From Candidatus Uhrbacteria bacterium CG_4_10_14_3_um_filter_41_21 (GTDB lineage: Bacteria; Patescibacteriota; Patescibacteriia; UBA9934): a stretch of 39,926 nt of DNA. The stretch spans positions 1 to 39,926 of the forward strand of contig PFJC01000029.1 in the NCBI GenBank assembly GCA_002782865.1, given 5' to 3'. Below the pieces are notes generated by a model. The model was not told the origin of the DNA, did not search any database, and saw only the letters and a program-made list of their open reading frames with translations. Numbering within the stretch: position 1 is the first letter of the stretch; each line of letters starts with the position of its first letter. Of this stretch, positions 19,590 through 29,840 are shown one piece after another. The translations under genes and the position numbers were made by a program.

Positions 19590-20645
19590 TTATTCAATTT
19601 CGCTAACCTGACTCAAGCTTGAAACAACTTCTATCCAGGTTACGCCAGCATTGAAAGAAATCTCGTAACCATCGGCTGTATAAAATTTAATTCGCTCATC
19701 GCGCTCATTCTTTTGCCAACGCGCTAAATACATTTCTCCATTTTGAATTATTAAAGCATCTCCTGCGCCAACGGTTAACAAACTGAGTCTACCTTCATTA
19801 TCAATCACCCGCATATCTGTAGAGATGACCACAACATTATTAGCGCTAATCTTTGCCCCATCTTCCATCTTCATTACGCTTGAACCTTGGTAGCGTAAGT
19901 ATGAGTTGGTCTGTGTTTGATATTCCCAACTCAAATCGTAAACAGATCCATCGGCAAAATCAACTGAAATTGAAACAGGTTTTTCTACAGGGGCGTCATC
20001 TGTAAACTTCCAAACATCATATTTTGGCTCGCCTAAATCTAATTTCTCAAGTGCTGACACCAATAACTCTGAGCTAGTGAAAACATTATGGGGCGCATAT
20101 CGCGTTCCATTTTCACGCCAGAAATATTCACTCTGCCAAAACTGATTTAAATCAATTGTTTTGTATTCTTTAGCAATTAAATTAAGGGCCTCAGGCGAGC
20201 CGCCAACATGAGCATAAACTGCATTTAGCGCATCATTCCAATCCAAATAATAAGTTCGCGCTGATCTAACCGGACCAATTTTTTCTGTTGTTGCTTCTTC
20301 AGAAAAGAAAGCGATAAACCTTGGGATATTGGCTTCAACCGGAGCTTCTATTACCAAAAATGCTCCGTCAAGCCCAGAAAGCGGCCAAGCTTCATAATTA
20401 TTTTCAATCATCACTCCAAATACTTGTGGCAAAGACTTTAAATCTTCTAATAATATTTCCCCTGTTAGTGGATGGCGTGACTGAAGTGTAAGAATCTCTT
20501 CCAAAAATGTTTGTTCATCACTCTTGCCGCCTATTGACGACAACACTATGGCTATTGCCACAATAGCAACGACAAAAAGAGCTGAAATAGATATGATCAG
20601 CTCTTTTGCCCCTCCAAATTTCTTTTTGTTAACCTTTTTGTTCAT
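19590..20645 (-). CDS. DUF3048-domain (YerB-like) protein
   Basis: FGVMIENNYEAWPLSGLDGAFLVIEAPVEANIPRFIAFF...KIGPVRSARTYYLDWNDALNAVYAHVGGSPEAL. Confidence 0.85.
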   Translation of the reverse strand: MNKKVNKKKFGGAKELIISISALFVVAIVAIAIVLSSIGGKSDEQTFLEEILTLQSRHPLTGEILLEDLKSLPQVFGVMIENNYEAWPLSGLDGAFLVIEAPVEANIPRFIAFFSEEATTEKIGPVRSARTYYLDWNDALNAVYAHVGGSPEALNLIAKEYKTIDLNQFWQSEYFWRENGTRYAPHNVFTSSELLVSALEKLDLGEPKYDVWKFTDDAPVEKPVSISVDFADGSVYDLSWEYQTQTNSYLRYQGSSVMKMEDGAKISANNVVVISTDMRVIDNEGRLSLLTVGAGDALIIQNGEMYLARWQKNERDERIKFYTADGYEISFNAGVTWIEVVSSLSQVSEIE

Positions 20646-21300
20646 CTTTCTTTTCCTCTGCCGGCTCTTCGCCTTCTTTCTTTTCTTCTTCTGGATTTAG
20701 GTCTGGTGTTTCGATTGCTTTATTAAGTGCCTCCATTTCAGCCTCAGATCTTGGTTCCTGCACAAGAGCTACAGTTTGCTCCATATCTGTCAGAATCTCC
20801 ATTCCTTCTGAAACTTTGATATCACTTACATGAATGGCGTCATCAAATGTTTTAAGAACCGAGATATCAACAATGAATTCACGAACAAGTGCTGATGGAA
20901 GTGACGATACATCAACTTCTTCCAAACTTTGGACAAGTGTTCCGCCAAGATCTTTAACTGCAGGTGATTCACCAACCAATTCAATTCGAATTGATGTTTC
21001 AACCTTTTTACTCATATCGATTCGTCTGAAATCAACATGAGATACAAAGTCAGTTAATGGATTTCTTTGCATATCCTGGATTAGAACTGGGTGGGTAGCT
21101 CCGTCGATTTCTAAATTGATGATTGAGCTGTATCCAGCCTGGTCATAGAGCTTATTAAACTCATTTCTATCCATTTTGATGTTTGCAGGCTCTGTTTCAA
21201 AACCGTACATAACAGCAGGAACAATGCCCTGTTCTCGTAACGCATCGGTTTTTCGTCCGCCTAATTCGCGAACATTAGCTTTGATTGAAATTATAGACAT
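20629..21300 (-). CDS. rplY: 50S ribosomal protein L25 (CTC form)
   Basis: IKANVRELGGRKTDALREQGIVPAVMYGFETEPANIKMDRNEFNKLY; 3' end overlaps the next gene by 17 bp. Confidence 0.9.
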   Translation of the reverse strand: MSIISIKANVRELGGRKTDALREQGIVPAVMYGFETEPANIKMDRNEFNKLYDQAGYSSIINLEIDGATHPVLIQDMQRNPLTDFVSHVDFRRIDMSKKVETSIRIELVGESPAVKDLGGTLVQSLEEVDVSSLPSALVREFIVDISVLKTFDDAIHVSDIKVSEGMEILTDMEQTVALVQEPRSEAEMEALNKAIETPDLNPEEEKKEGEEPAEEKKDEQKG

Positions 21301-21384
21301 ATTTGATTTTGACCGTATTTCACATTAATTACATACTTATGTCAAGTTTGCGACAATACATACATAGCCTGACTAGCTGCAACA

Positions 21385-22509
21385 TTATACCATATTATTT
21401 TCGATTCCAAGCCGTGAGCGCACCGCCACGCTCTCTGCCACGCCGATAATCAGTAAATAAATAAGTAATGCACTTCCGCCATAGCTGACATATGGCAAAG
21501 AGATTCCCGTGGCCGGCAGAAGCGACAAATTCACACCAATATTAACTGTCATCTGAACTAGAACGATACTAAAGAAAGCTGCAGCTAAAAAAGCAGTAAA
21601 ATTGTCCTGGGCTGAAGATGACATTTTCATTAGCCTCCATAAAATCAAGGCAAAAGTCGATAGAATAACTACAACCCCAAAAAATCCTAATTCCTCGGCA
21701 ATAACGGCAAAAATAAAATCAGTTTGGCTTTCCGGTAAAAATTGCAACTGACTTTGCGAGCCAAATCCCAAACCACGACCAAACAGCTGTCCCGATCCAA
21801 TGGCAATCTTTGCTTGCGTAACATTGTAACCGGTATCAAGCGGATCAGATGCTGGATCAATAAAAGTAAGAATTCTATTTTTTTGATAATCAACTAAAAC
21901 AAAAAACCAGGAAAATATTCCAACTAACGATCCAACGCCGGCCAGAATTGCAACATGGTGAAGTTTAATCCCAGCAAAAAACATGACAAGCACCCACATT
22001 CCAATTAACAGCATTGCGCTTCCGGCATCGGGTTGCATCATTGTTAAAACAACAGGAACCGCCACTAAAAATCCACTGCCAAAAATTTCCCGCCAACCAA
22101 ACCGTCGTCTGGCGTGCTCACCAAAATATCTTGCTAACTGTACCGCAAGCGCAAACTTCATGAACTCAATTGGCTGAAAAGAAAATCCGGCCACAATAAA
22201 CCAACCTTTGGTTCCATTTAGCTCTGTTCCAAAAATCAAAACTAAAACCAAAGCCAAAACTCCAACTAAATATAATGTCCGACCCCAATTTCTAAAAAAT
22301 GAATAATTAGTGATAGCGGCAATAAATAAAATTGCCATCCCAATAACAAAAGCTATTAACTGTTTTTTGACCAAAACAAACTCAGCGCTTTCTCGAGAAA
22401 GCTCGACTGAGTAAATTGCAGCCAGCCCAAAAATAAAAAGAACAACTGCACCAATAAACAACAGCCAATCAAATCTTTGCAAATGACGGATAAGTCGAGG
22501 AACAATCAT
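21385..22509 (-). CDS. rodA: Rod-shape determining protein RodA (FtsW/RodA/SpoVE family)
   Basis: FMKFALAVQLARYF, MQPDAGSAMLLIGMWVLVMFFAGI, AIGSGQLFGRGLGFGSQSQLQFLPESQTDFIFAVIAEELGFFG, SLLPATGISLPYVSYGGSALL. Confidence 0.92.
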   Translation of the reverse strand: MIVPRLIRHLQRFDWLLFIGAVVLFIFGLAAIYSVELSRESAEFVLVKKQLIAFVIGMAILFIAAITNYSFFRNWGRTLYLVGVLALVLVLIFGTELNGTKGWFIVAGFSFQPIEFMKFALAVQLARYFGEHARRRFGWREIFGSGFLVAVPVVLTMMQPDAGSAMLLIGMWVLVMFFAGIKLHHVAILAGVGSLVGIFSWFFVLVDYQKNRILTFIDPASDPLDTGYNVTQAKIAIGSGQLFGRGLGFGSQSQLQFLPESQTDFIFAVIAEELGFFGVVVILSTFALILWRLMKMSSSAQDNFTAFLAAAFFSIVLVQMTVNIGVNLSLLPATGISLPYVSYGGSALLIYLLIIGVAESVAVRSRLGIENNMV

Positions 22510-22541
22510 AACTTAATCTCATCACAGAGCCAGAAGTAAGT

Positions 22542-23468
22542 CTAGTTTATGATATCTCTTCTATCGATGTCAGTTCCAGCCGAAGGCTGGTCCATATAAA
22601 CATCTTCATCAAAATAATTGATATACGGATAAATACTCACATCAGCCGAAGAAACAGCCTCACCAAACCAATTAACATTTACTTCGCGAGTATCACCAAC
22701 CTCAAATCCCGGAACTGTCGCCTGATTTACCCCAACAATTGAGCCGTTTCTATCAAGTACAACATAAAACACGGCTGACCAATAGTTATAAGAGGAGTTA
22801 TTCGTTACTGTAAAAGAAGTGCGTGGGATATTCGTATTATCGATTTCAACATCTTTTGTATACTCTGCGTTTAAAATCGTAAAACTATTATGATCTTGAA
22901 GCCAGGAATCGATATCCGAAACCGCATGCGGATCAACTCTATGCCAAACTAAATCATCTATAACAACTTCGGCTCCAGAAATTGAATCAATACTTTGCCT
23001 TAGTGCCACCACTAGTGTGAGCTGTAGTGGCATAATGAATCCATGCATTACTTCAGTTGATTCTGAACCAGAACTAAAATAATAATCAAATTCAGCGTAC
23101 CAATCTTCGTTTGAGTTTTGCAGAGTTGAGACAAAATCATACTCACCATCGCCAAGTGAAATCACTGATGTATCCCCAATCAAAAGTGATGAGGCTGAAT
23201 TTTCCACTGCAAAAACTCGCACACTTGCAATATTATTAGCCATTGATGAAACTTCAGCGCGATCTGTAAACTGACCTACTACCAAATATCCAACTACAAC
23301 AAATAAAAATAAAACGATTAGGCCCACGTCAAAAATTACCCAAACTACCAAAGCAATTTTTTTTGCCATCGGCACGCCTGTTGTAAGCGCAACCTCTCTT
23401 TTATAATCACGCTCAACCTGTCTTGACTCTGGATTTGGAACCTCAGTTGTTGGTTTATTGTCCTCCAT
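22542..23468 (-). CDS. Hypothetical membrane-anchored protein
   Basis: Single TM near N-terminus (IALVVWVIFDVGLIVLFLFVVVGYLVV), extracellular-like beta-rich region. Confidence 0.6.
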   Translation of the reverse strand: MEDNKPTTEVPNPESRQVERDYKREVALTTGVPMAKKIALVVWVIFDVGLIVLFLFVVVGYLVVGQFTDRAEVSSMANNIASVRVFAVENSASSLLIGDTSVISLGDGEYDFVSTLQNSNEDWYAEFDYYFSSGSESTEVMHGFIMPLQLTLVVALRQSIDSISGAEVVIDDLVWHRVDPHAVSDIDSWLQDHNSFTILNAEYTKDVEIDNTNIPRTSFTVTNNSSYNYWSAVFYVVLDRNGSIVGVNQATVPGFEVGDTREVNVNWFGEAVSSADVSIYPYINYFDEDVYMDQPSAGTDIDRRDIIN

Positions 23469-23486
23469 AATATATGCACATTATAA

Positions 23487-25637
<2,151 letters not shown>

Positions 25638-25648
25638 CTTAGATTCGC

Positions 25649-25709
25649 GCCACCGGGTTACCACCAAAGCCCTAATTTGATACCTGGGCTGGTGGTATAA
25701 CCCGGTGGC
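25649..25709 (+). terminator. Large hairpin after gyrB
   Basis: gccaccgggtta-ccacc-aa-agccc // gggct-ggtgg-ta-taacccggtggc; starts 11 nt after the gyrB stop. Confidence 0.6.
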
Positions 25710-25799
25710 TTTATAAAGACTGCATTTGATTTAACAGGTGCGGTCTTTTTAGTTTGCAAAATAATTAAAATATGTTTTAATGAATAAGCAATGCATTGA

Positions 25800-25934
25800 C
25801 GCTTGCAAAGAAAAGAGAGGTGTACCACGCGGATCCAGATCCAATCCGACAACCTCACCGACGGCGGCGCCATCAACGCCAACTACGCCAACGTCAGCAA
25901 CCCCAACGCCAGCCTCGAGTGTGACGGCAAGTAG
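25800..25934 (+). pseudogene. Short open frame with foreign GC3-biased coding signature; remnant or very small gene
   Basis: Frame ending TAG 25932-25934: ...RIQIQSDNLTDGGAINANYANVSNPNASLECDGK*, nearly every third codon base is C/G; no ATG, possible TTG at 25803; GC-rich in AT-rich flanks. Confidence 0.4.
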
Positions 25935-25968
25935 CTCCTCGCTGTGAGCTCTGCCAAGCCTCGACTCT

Positions 25969-26009
25969 ACCGACCGCAAGCTTCATGCTGCGGTCGGTTC
26001 TACTTTTTA
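25969..26009 (+). terminator. Rho-independent terminator after the GC-rich island
   Basis: accgaccgca-agcttcatgc-tgcggtcggt then ttctacttttta. Confidence 0.75.
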
Positions 26010-26016
26010 ACACCCC

Positions 26017-26045
26017 TTGCCAAAAATCCCCTACTGTTGTATATT
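26017..26045 (+). promoter_or_regulatory. Promoter for the secE operon (TTGCCA-17-TATATT)
   Basis: Near-consensus hexamers with 17-nt spacing upstream of secE. Confidence 0.55.
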
Positions 26046-26086
26046 CTTAGCAGACGGCCGAGAGGCCTTTTTAAAAAACTTAAATT

Positions 26087-26278
26087 ATGAACAAGCTATT
26101 CAAATATCTACGCGAAGCCAAGCAAGAACTACAAAAAGTTGCCTGGCCAACCCAAAAACAAACTATCCGCTATTCGATCATCGTTGTCGTTATCAGCGTA
26201 ATACTTGCCATCTATTTTGGCGTAGTTGATTATATTTTAAATCTCGGACTCGAGGCTCTTATAAATATCACTTCCTAA
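26087..26278 (+). CDS. secE: Preprotein translocase subunit SecE
   Basis: LREAKQELQKVAWPTQKQTIRYSIIVVVISVILAIYFGVVDYIL; upstream of nusG. Confidence 0.92.
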   Translation: MNKLFKYLREAKQELQKVAWPTQKQTIRYSIIVVVISVILAIYFGVVDYILNLGLEALINITS

Positions 26279-26280
26279 AT

Positions 26281-26826
26281 ATGGCAAAGCAAACAGCAAA
26301 CTATGGCCGCAGATGGTATGCGATTCATACCTACTCCGGCTATGAAGAAAATGTAAAAGAAAGTTTAGAGCAAAGAATCGATACCATGGACATGGACGAA
26401 AAGATCTTTGCGATTTTAGTTCCAAAAGAAAAGAAAATTAAAATCAAAAACGGAAAACGACGAGTGGTTGAAGAAAAAATATTCCCCGGCTATGTTTTAG
26501 TAGAAATGATTGTAACTGACGACTCTTGGTATGTTGTCCGTAACACTCCAAAAGTAACTGGCTTTATTGGAACCGGTACAACACCTACTCCAATTGCCGA
26601 AACTGAAATTGAAGCTCTTATTAAACGAACTAAAGTTGAAGATCCAGAATTTACAGTTGACATTGGAAAGAATGACCCGATTCTTATTACTGATGGTCCG
26701 TTTAAAGGTCAACAAGGAAAAGTCAGCGAAGTTGATGAACAACGCGGAAAAGTTAAGGTTCTTGTATCAATGTTTGGTCGTGAAACACCGGTTGAACTGG
26801 ACTTCCTCCAGATCAAAAAGGTTTAA
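26281..26826 (+). CDS. nusG: Transcription termination/antitermination protein NusG
   Basis: RRWYAIHTYSGYEENVKESLEQRI...FPGYVLVEM...WYVVRNTPKVTGFIG...KOW motif DGPFKGQQGKVSEV. Confidence 0.95.
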   Translation: MAKQTANYGRRWYAIHTYSGYEENVKESLEQRIDTMDMDEKIFAILVPKEKKIKIKNGKRRVVEEKIFPGYVLVEMIVTDDSWYVVRNTPKVTGFIGTGTTPTPIAETEIEALIKRTKVEDPEFTVDIGKNDPILITDGPFKGQQGKVSEVDEQRGKVKVLVSMFGRETPVELDFLQIKKV

Positions 26827-26837
26827 TTGACTATTTA

Positions 26838-26897
26838 CTAAAAAGCTGTTAGCTTATAGCCGTTAGCAATTAGCCTAAAAGCTAATAGCTAAACGCC
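26838..26897. repeat. TTAGC/TTATAGC word-repeat copy 1
   Basis: aaaagctgttagcttatagccgttagcaattagcctaaaagctaatagctaaacgc between nusG and rplK. Confidence 0.7.
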
Positions 26898-26911
26898 TAA
26901 ATTAACTAACG

Positions 26912-26938
26912 ATGTGGTTGCTCGCAAGGCGAGAATCC
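26912..26938 (+). promoter_or_regulatory. Hairpin in the rplK leader (gtggttgctcgc-aag-gcgagaatccac)
   Basis: gtgg/ccac and gctcgc/gcgag pairing with a symmetric interior bulge; 18 nt upstream of the rplK start. Confidence 0.4.
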
Positions 26939-26956
26939 ACTCTAAACAAAAATCGT

Positions 26957-27379
26957 ATGGCAAAGCCAATTCTAACGACGCTAAAAGTTCAGGCAACCGG
27001 AGGAGCTGCAACACCAGCACCACCGCTTGGACCGGTCCTATCACAACATGGAGTTAACATCGCCCAGTTTGTAAACGACTTTAACAACGCCACTCAAGAC
27101 AGACGCGGAGAAGTTGTTCCAGCCGTTGTTACGATCTACGAGGATAGATCATTCAGCTTTATCCTAAAAACTCCTCCGACTTCAGAGCTAATCAAAAAGA
27201 TTGGTAAGATCCAAAAAGGTTCTGGAAAGCCAAACACAGAAAAAGTTGGAACAATCACAAAAGCTCAAGTTCGGGAAATTGCAGAAATCAAATTACCCGA
27301 CCTTAACACAAACGACATAGAAAAAGCGGCAAAAATTGTTGAAGGAACATGTCGCCAAATGGGAGTCGATGTTAAATAG
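26957..27379 (+). CDS. rplK: 50S ribosomal protein L11
   Basis: KVQATGGAATPAPPLGPVLSQHGVNIAQFVNDFNNAT...MGVDVK. Confidence 0.95.
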   Translation: MAKPILTTLKVQATGGAATPAPPLGPVLSQHGVNIAQFVNDFNNATQDRRGEVVPAVVTIYEDRSFSFILKTPPTSELIKKIGKIQKGSGKPNTEKVGTITKAQVREIAEIKLPDLNTNDIEKAAKIVEGTCRQMGVDVK

Positions 27380-27390
27380 TAATATATAAA

Positions 27391-27424
27391 ACTAATGGCT
27401 ATAAGCTATTAGCTAAAAGCTACA
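27391..27424. repeat. TTAGC/TTATAGC word-repeat copy 2
   Basis: actaatggctataagctattagctaaaagctaca between rplK and the hypothetical gene. Confidence 0.65.
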
Positions 27425-27427
27425 CAT

Positions 27428-27853
27428 ATGAAGGAGGCAAGCACATTTATAATTCGACTGTACTTTGCAGTCGTAGCAACAGTCACAATATTTACATTAA
27501 TGTTTGCAACTGTTGATCTTCTAAACACAGCTCTGAAAACTTGGGTATTTACTGCAGCCGATGTTCCAACATATTTAGAAGATTGTAGTAACTACTACCG
27601 AGTTGATTACTCAATAGACGGAACAACAAAACCTGTTAGTGCCACTACAGATGAGCAGTATCAGCAAGAATGTGAATCGAGAAACGCATCAGCATACGAA
27701 AACTATGCTCGCGAAAAATCAACCAGCGCCGTTCGTAACTTAGCAATGTTGATTGTTGCCCTACCACTGTTTCTACTTCACTTTAGAATCGTACTTCGCG
27801 ATTGGCGTGAAATGAGTGGAAATCAAAAATTAAAAACTAATTCTAAAAGCTAA
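27428..27853 (+). CDS. Hypothetical two-TM protein (possibly DUF5671-like) inserted between rplK and rplA
   Basis: TM segments near both ends; CSNYYRVDY...QECESRN central region. Confidence 0.6.
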   Translation: MKEASTFIIRLYFAVVATVTIFTLMFATVDLLNTALKTWVFTAADVPTYLEDCSNYYRVDYSIDGTTKPVSATTDEQYQQECESRNASAYENYAREKSTSAVRNLAMLIVALPLFLLHFRIVLRDWREMSGNQKLKTNSKS

Positions 27854-27878
27854 CAGCTATAAGCCATAAGCTAAAAAG
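27841..27878. repeat. TTAGC/TTATAGC word-repeat copy 3, overlapping the end of the upstream CDS
   Basis: ttctaaaagctaacagctataagccataagctaaaaag; the TAA-containing word ends the hypothetical CDS. Confidence 0.65.
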
Positions 27879-27931
27879 TGGGAGCTCATTGAGCAACAAA
27901 TCCGGCCGAGCTGGACGCACCACCAAAAAAT

Positions 27932-28618
27932 ATGACAAACAAAAGATTCAAAGAGGCCCAAGCAAAAATCGAAAAGGATAAACTATACAGCCTAGAGGAA
28001 GCCGTGAAGTTAGCTAAAACAAATGCAACTGCAAAATTTGATGAATCAATCGAGATTCATATGAGTTTGGGGATTGATCCAAAACAAAGCGATCAACAAA
28101 TCAGACCAACAGTTATACTTCCTCACGGAACTGGTAAAAAAGTTCGTATCGTTGCCTTCGTGGATTCTGCCAATGAAAAGATTGCAAAAGATGCTGGTGC
28201 GGACATTGTTGGAACCGAAGAATATATTGAAAAACTTGTTCAAACTGGCGTAATTGAATTTGATATCGCAGTTGCCGTTCCAGGAATGATGCCTAAACTA
28301 GCAAAAGCAGCTCGAATTTTAGGACCACGCGGTCTTATGCCAAACCCAAAGACTGACACAGTTGGAACCAATGTAGTTAAAATGATTGAAGAGCAAAAAG
28401 GTGGAAAAGTCTCTTTCAAAAATGATAACACCAGCAACATTCATATGAGTATTGCCAGAGCATCATTTGAAGAAGGAAAGATCCTGGAAAACGCTCAGGT
28501 GGCAATTGCTGCCATTAAGAAAGCAAAACCAGCGTCTTCAAAAGGAATCTACATCAAATCAGCTTTTATGACCTCAACAATGGGTCCGGCAGTAAAACTT
28601 GATACTGCAACACTGTAA
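27932..28618 (+). CDS. rplA: 50S ribosomal protein L1
   Basis: YSLEEAVKLAKTNATAKFDESIEIHMSLGIDPKQSDQQIR...ILGPRGLMPNPKTDTV. Confidence 0.95.
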   Translation: MTNKRFKEAQAKIEKDKLYSLEEAVKLAKTNATAKFDESIEIHMSLGIDPKQSDQQIRPTVILPHGTGKKVRIVAFVDSANEKIAKDAGADIVGTEEYIEKLVQTGVIEFDIAVAVPGMMPKLAKAARILGPRGLMPNPKTDTVGTNVVKMIEEQKGGKVSFKNDNTSNIHMSIARASFEEGKILENAQVAIAAIKKAKPASSKGIYIKSAFMTSTMGPAVKLDTATL

Positions 28619-28629
28619 ATAAGATTTAA

Positions 28630-28659
28630 AAAAATCGCCTCAAATTAGGGCGGTTTTTT
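28630..28659 (+). terminator. Rho-independent terminator after rplA
   Basis: aaaatcgcc...ggcggttttttg. Confidence 0.7.
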
Positions 28660-28748
28660 GTTATCCGGTGTGTGGATAACAGAATTCATACTCCGTGATA
28701 AACTAGTGTTAGGAGGACGTGCTAAGCGCGTCTTTTAATAATTATTCA

Positions 28749-28776
28749 CGGGCTTGGCACACCAAGCCCCTACACG
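28749..28776. repeat. Fixed-flank/variable-stem palindromic element (cacgggcttggcacaccaagcccctaca)
   Basis: Reverse complement TGTAGGGGC-TTGGTGTGCCAA-GCCCGTG; same flank layout as the element at 38103-38130. Confidence 0.6.
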
Positions 28777-28778
28777 CT

Positions 28779-29333
28779 ATGGATAATAAAAAAGCCTACC
28801 GCCCAAAATGGGATCACTATTTTATGACAATGGCTATGATGATAGCACAACGCTCGACTTGCGACAGACTGCTGGCCGGTTCCGTGCTTGTGCGTGATAA
28901 AAGAGTTATTGGAACAGGATATAACGGATCTCCATCGGGGCTCGATCACTGCGATGATGTTGGCCACTTAATGCACGAGGGACATTGTATTCGTACCCTT
29001 CATAGCGAAGAAAATACAGTTATTCAAGCTGCTAAACTTGGTATTATTACCGAGGGATCAACGCTTTATACCACTTACTCCCCCTGTTACCACTGCTTAA
29101 AGAAAATGATTGCAGCCGGTGTTAAAAGAATCGTAGTGGGTCAAATTTACCGCGATACCAGAATATTTGAGACTTGCATGAAAGCAGGTGTCCAGCTAGA
29201 AATCCATCAGCCAGATACAAAATGGCTAGATCATCTTACAGAACTTTACCAAACTGCACCGCGTGAAAAACTAGGCGATATTAAACCCGGTGACGCACAT
29301 GTAGAAGACAGGACTTCGAGCCAAACATTTTAG
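28779..29333 (+). CDS. dCMP deaminase (ComEB-like cytidine/deoxycytidylate deaminase)
   Basis: RSTCDRLLAGSVLVRDKRVIGTGYNGSPSGLDHCDDVGH...RTLHSEENTVIQAAK...YTTYSPCYHCLKKMIAAGVKRIV. Confidence 0.9.
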   Translation: MDNKKAYRPKWDHYFMTMAMMIAQRSTCDRLLAGSVLVRDKRVIGTGYNGSPSGLDHCDDVGHLMHEGHCIRTLHSEENTVIQAAKLGIITEGSTLYTTYSPCYHCLKKMIAAGVKRIVVGQIYRDTRIFETCMKAGVQLEIHQPDTKWLDHLTELYQTAPREKLGDIKPGDAHVEDRTSSQTF

Positions 29334-29802
29334 TGTCTAAAACATCAAAATTATCTATTTCAACTCCGGAAACAAAGTCGATTCCCTCCCCGAAAATTAT
29401 TGAATGAACTGTAATAAACATCTCATCAACGAGGTCGGCGCGTAAAAATTCAGCGTAGACTTCGGCGCCGCCGGCAACGGCGGCGCCTTTGAATCCTCTA
29501 TTTTCAAGATCGGACAATATTTCAGCTGGACTTTTGTCTGTAAACTCAACTCCTCTTATTCCTTGACCCTTGTCCCCTGACCCTTGTCCCATTCTACGCG
29601 TCATCACAACCACCAACCGATCTTCAAATGGTTTACCGATTAACTCCCAAGTCTTTCGTCCAAGAATGACAACACCGGCATCCTTTGTTTTCTCTATAAA
29701 AAACTTCTTATCCTCGGCACAGGTCCAAGAATAAGAATTGTGTTCAGGGTATTTAGCTATCTTACCGTCCAATGTTAACGCAGCGATAATAAATGTGTTC
29801 AT
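29281..29802 (-). CDS. folA: Dihydrofolate reductase
   Basis: MNTFIIAALTLDGKIAKYPE...VVILGRKTWELIGKPFEDRLVVVMTRR...AAVAGGAEVYAEFLRADLVDEMFITV; tail overlaps the dCMP deaminase gene by 53 bp. Confidence 0.88.
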   Translation of the reverse strand: MNTFIIAALTLDGKIAKYPEHNSYSWTCAEDKKFFIEKTKDAGVVILGRKTWELIGKPFEDRLVVVMTRRMGQGSGDKGQGIRGVEFTDKSPAEILSDLENRGFKGAAVAGGAEVYAEFLRADLVDEMFITVHSIIFGEGIDFVSGVEIDNFDVLDTKMFGSKSCLLHVRHRV

Positions 29803-29805
29803 AAA

Positions 29806-29840
29806 GAAGCTTATAGCTTTTAGCGGTTAGCTATTAGATA
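29806..29840. repeat. TTAGC/TTATAGC word-repeat copy 4
   Basis: gaagcttatagcttttagcggttagctattagata between folA and the HAD pseudogene. Confidence 0.65.

Noticed and set aside
25785-25948. Alternative plus-frame ORF MNKQCIDACKEKRGVPRGSRSNPTTSPTAAPSTPTTPTSATPTPASSVTASSSSL
   Set aside because: Has an ATG, but its Pro/Thr/Ser low complexity is what a frame shift of NNC-biased codons would produce; the neighbouring frame has the stronger GC3 signature. Not fully excluded.
25749-25979. Minus-strand ORFs over the GC-rich island (MRSVESRLGRAHSEELL...; MALMAPPSVRLSD...)
   Set aside because: The third-position GC bias is in the plus frame ending at 25934; the minus ORFs look like shadows.
25800-26009. 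tmRNA or other structured ncRNA in the GC-rich island
   Set aside because: No tRNA-like acceptor end or T-loop motif seen, and strong codon periodicity favours coding origin.
26912-26938. Intrinsic terminator between nusG and rplK
   Set aside because: Hairpin lacks a following T-tract and sits immediately upstream of rplK within the operon.
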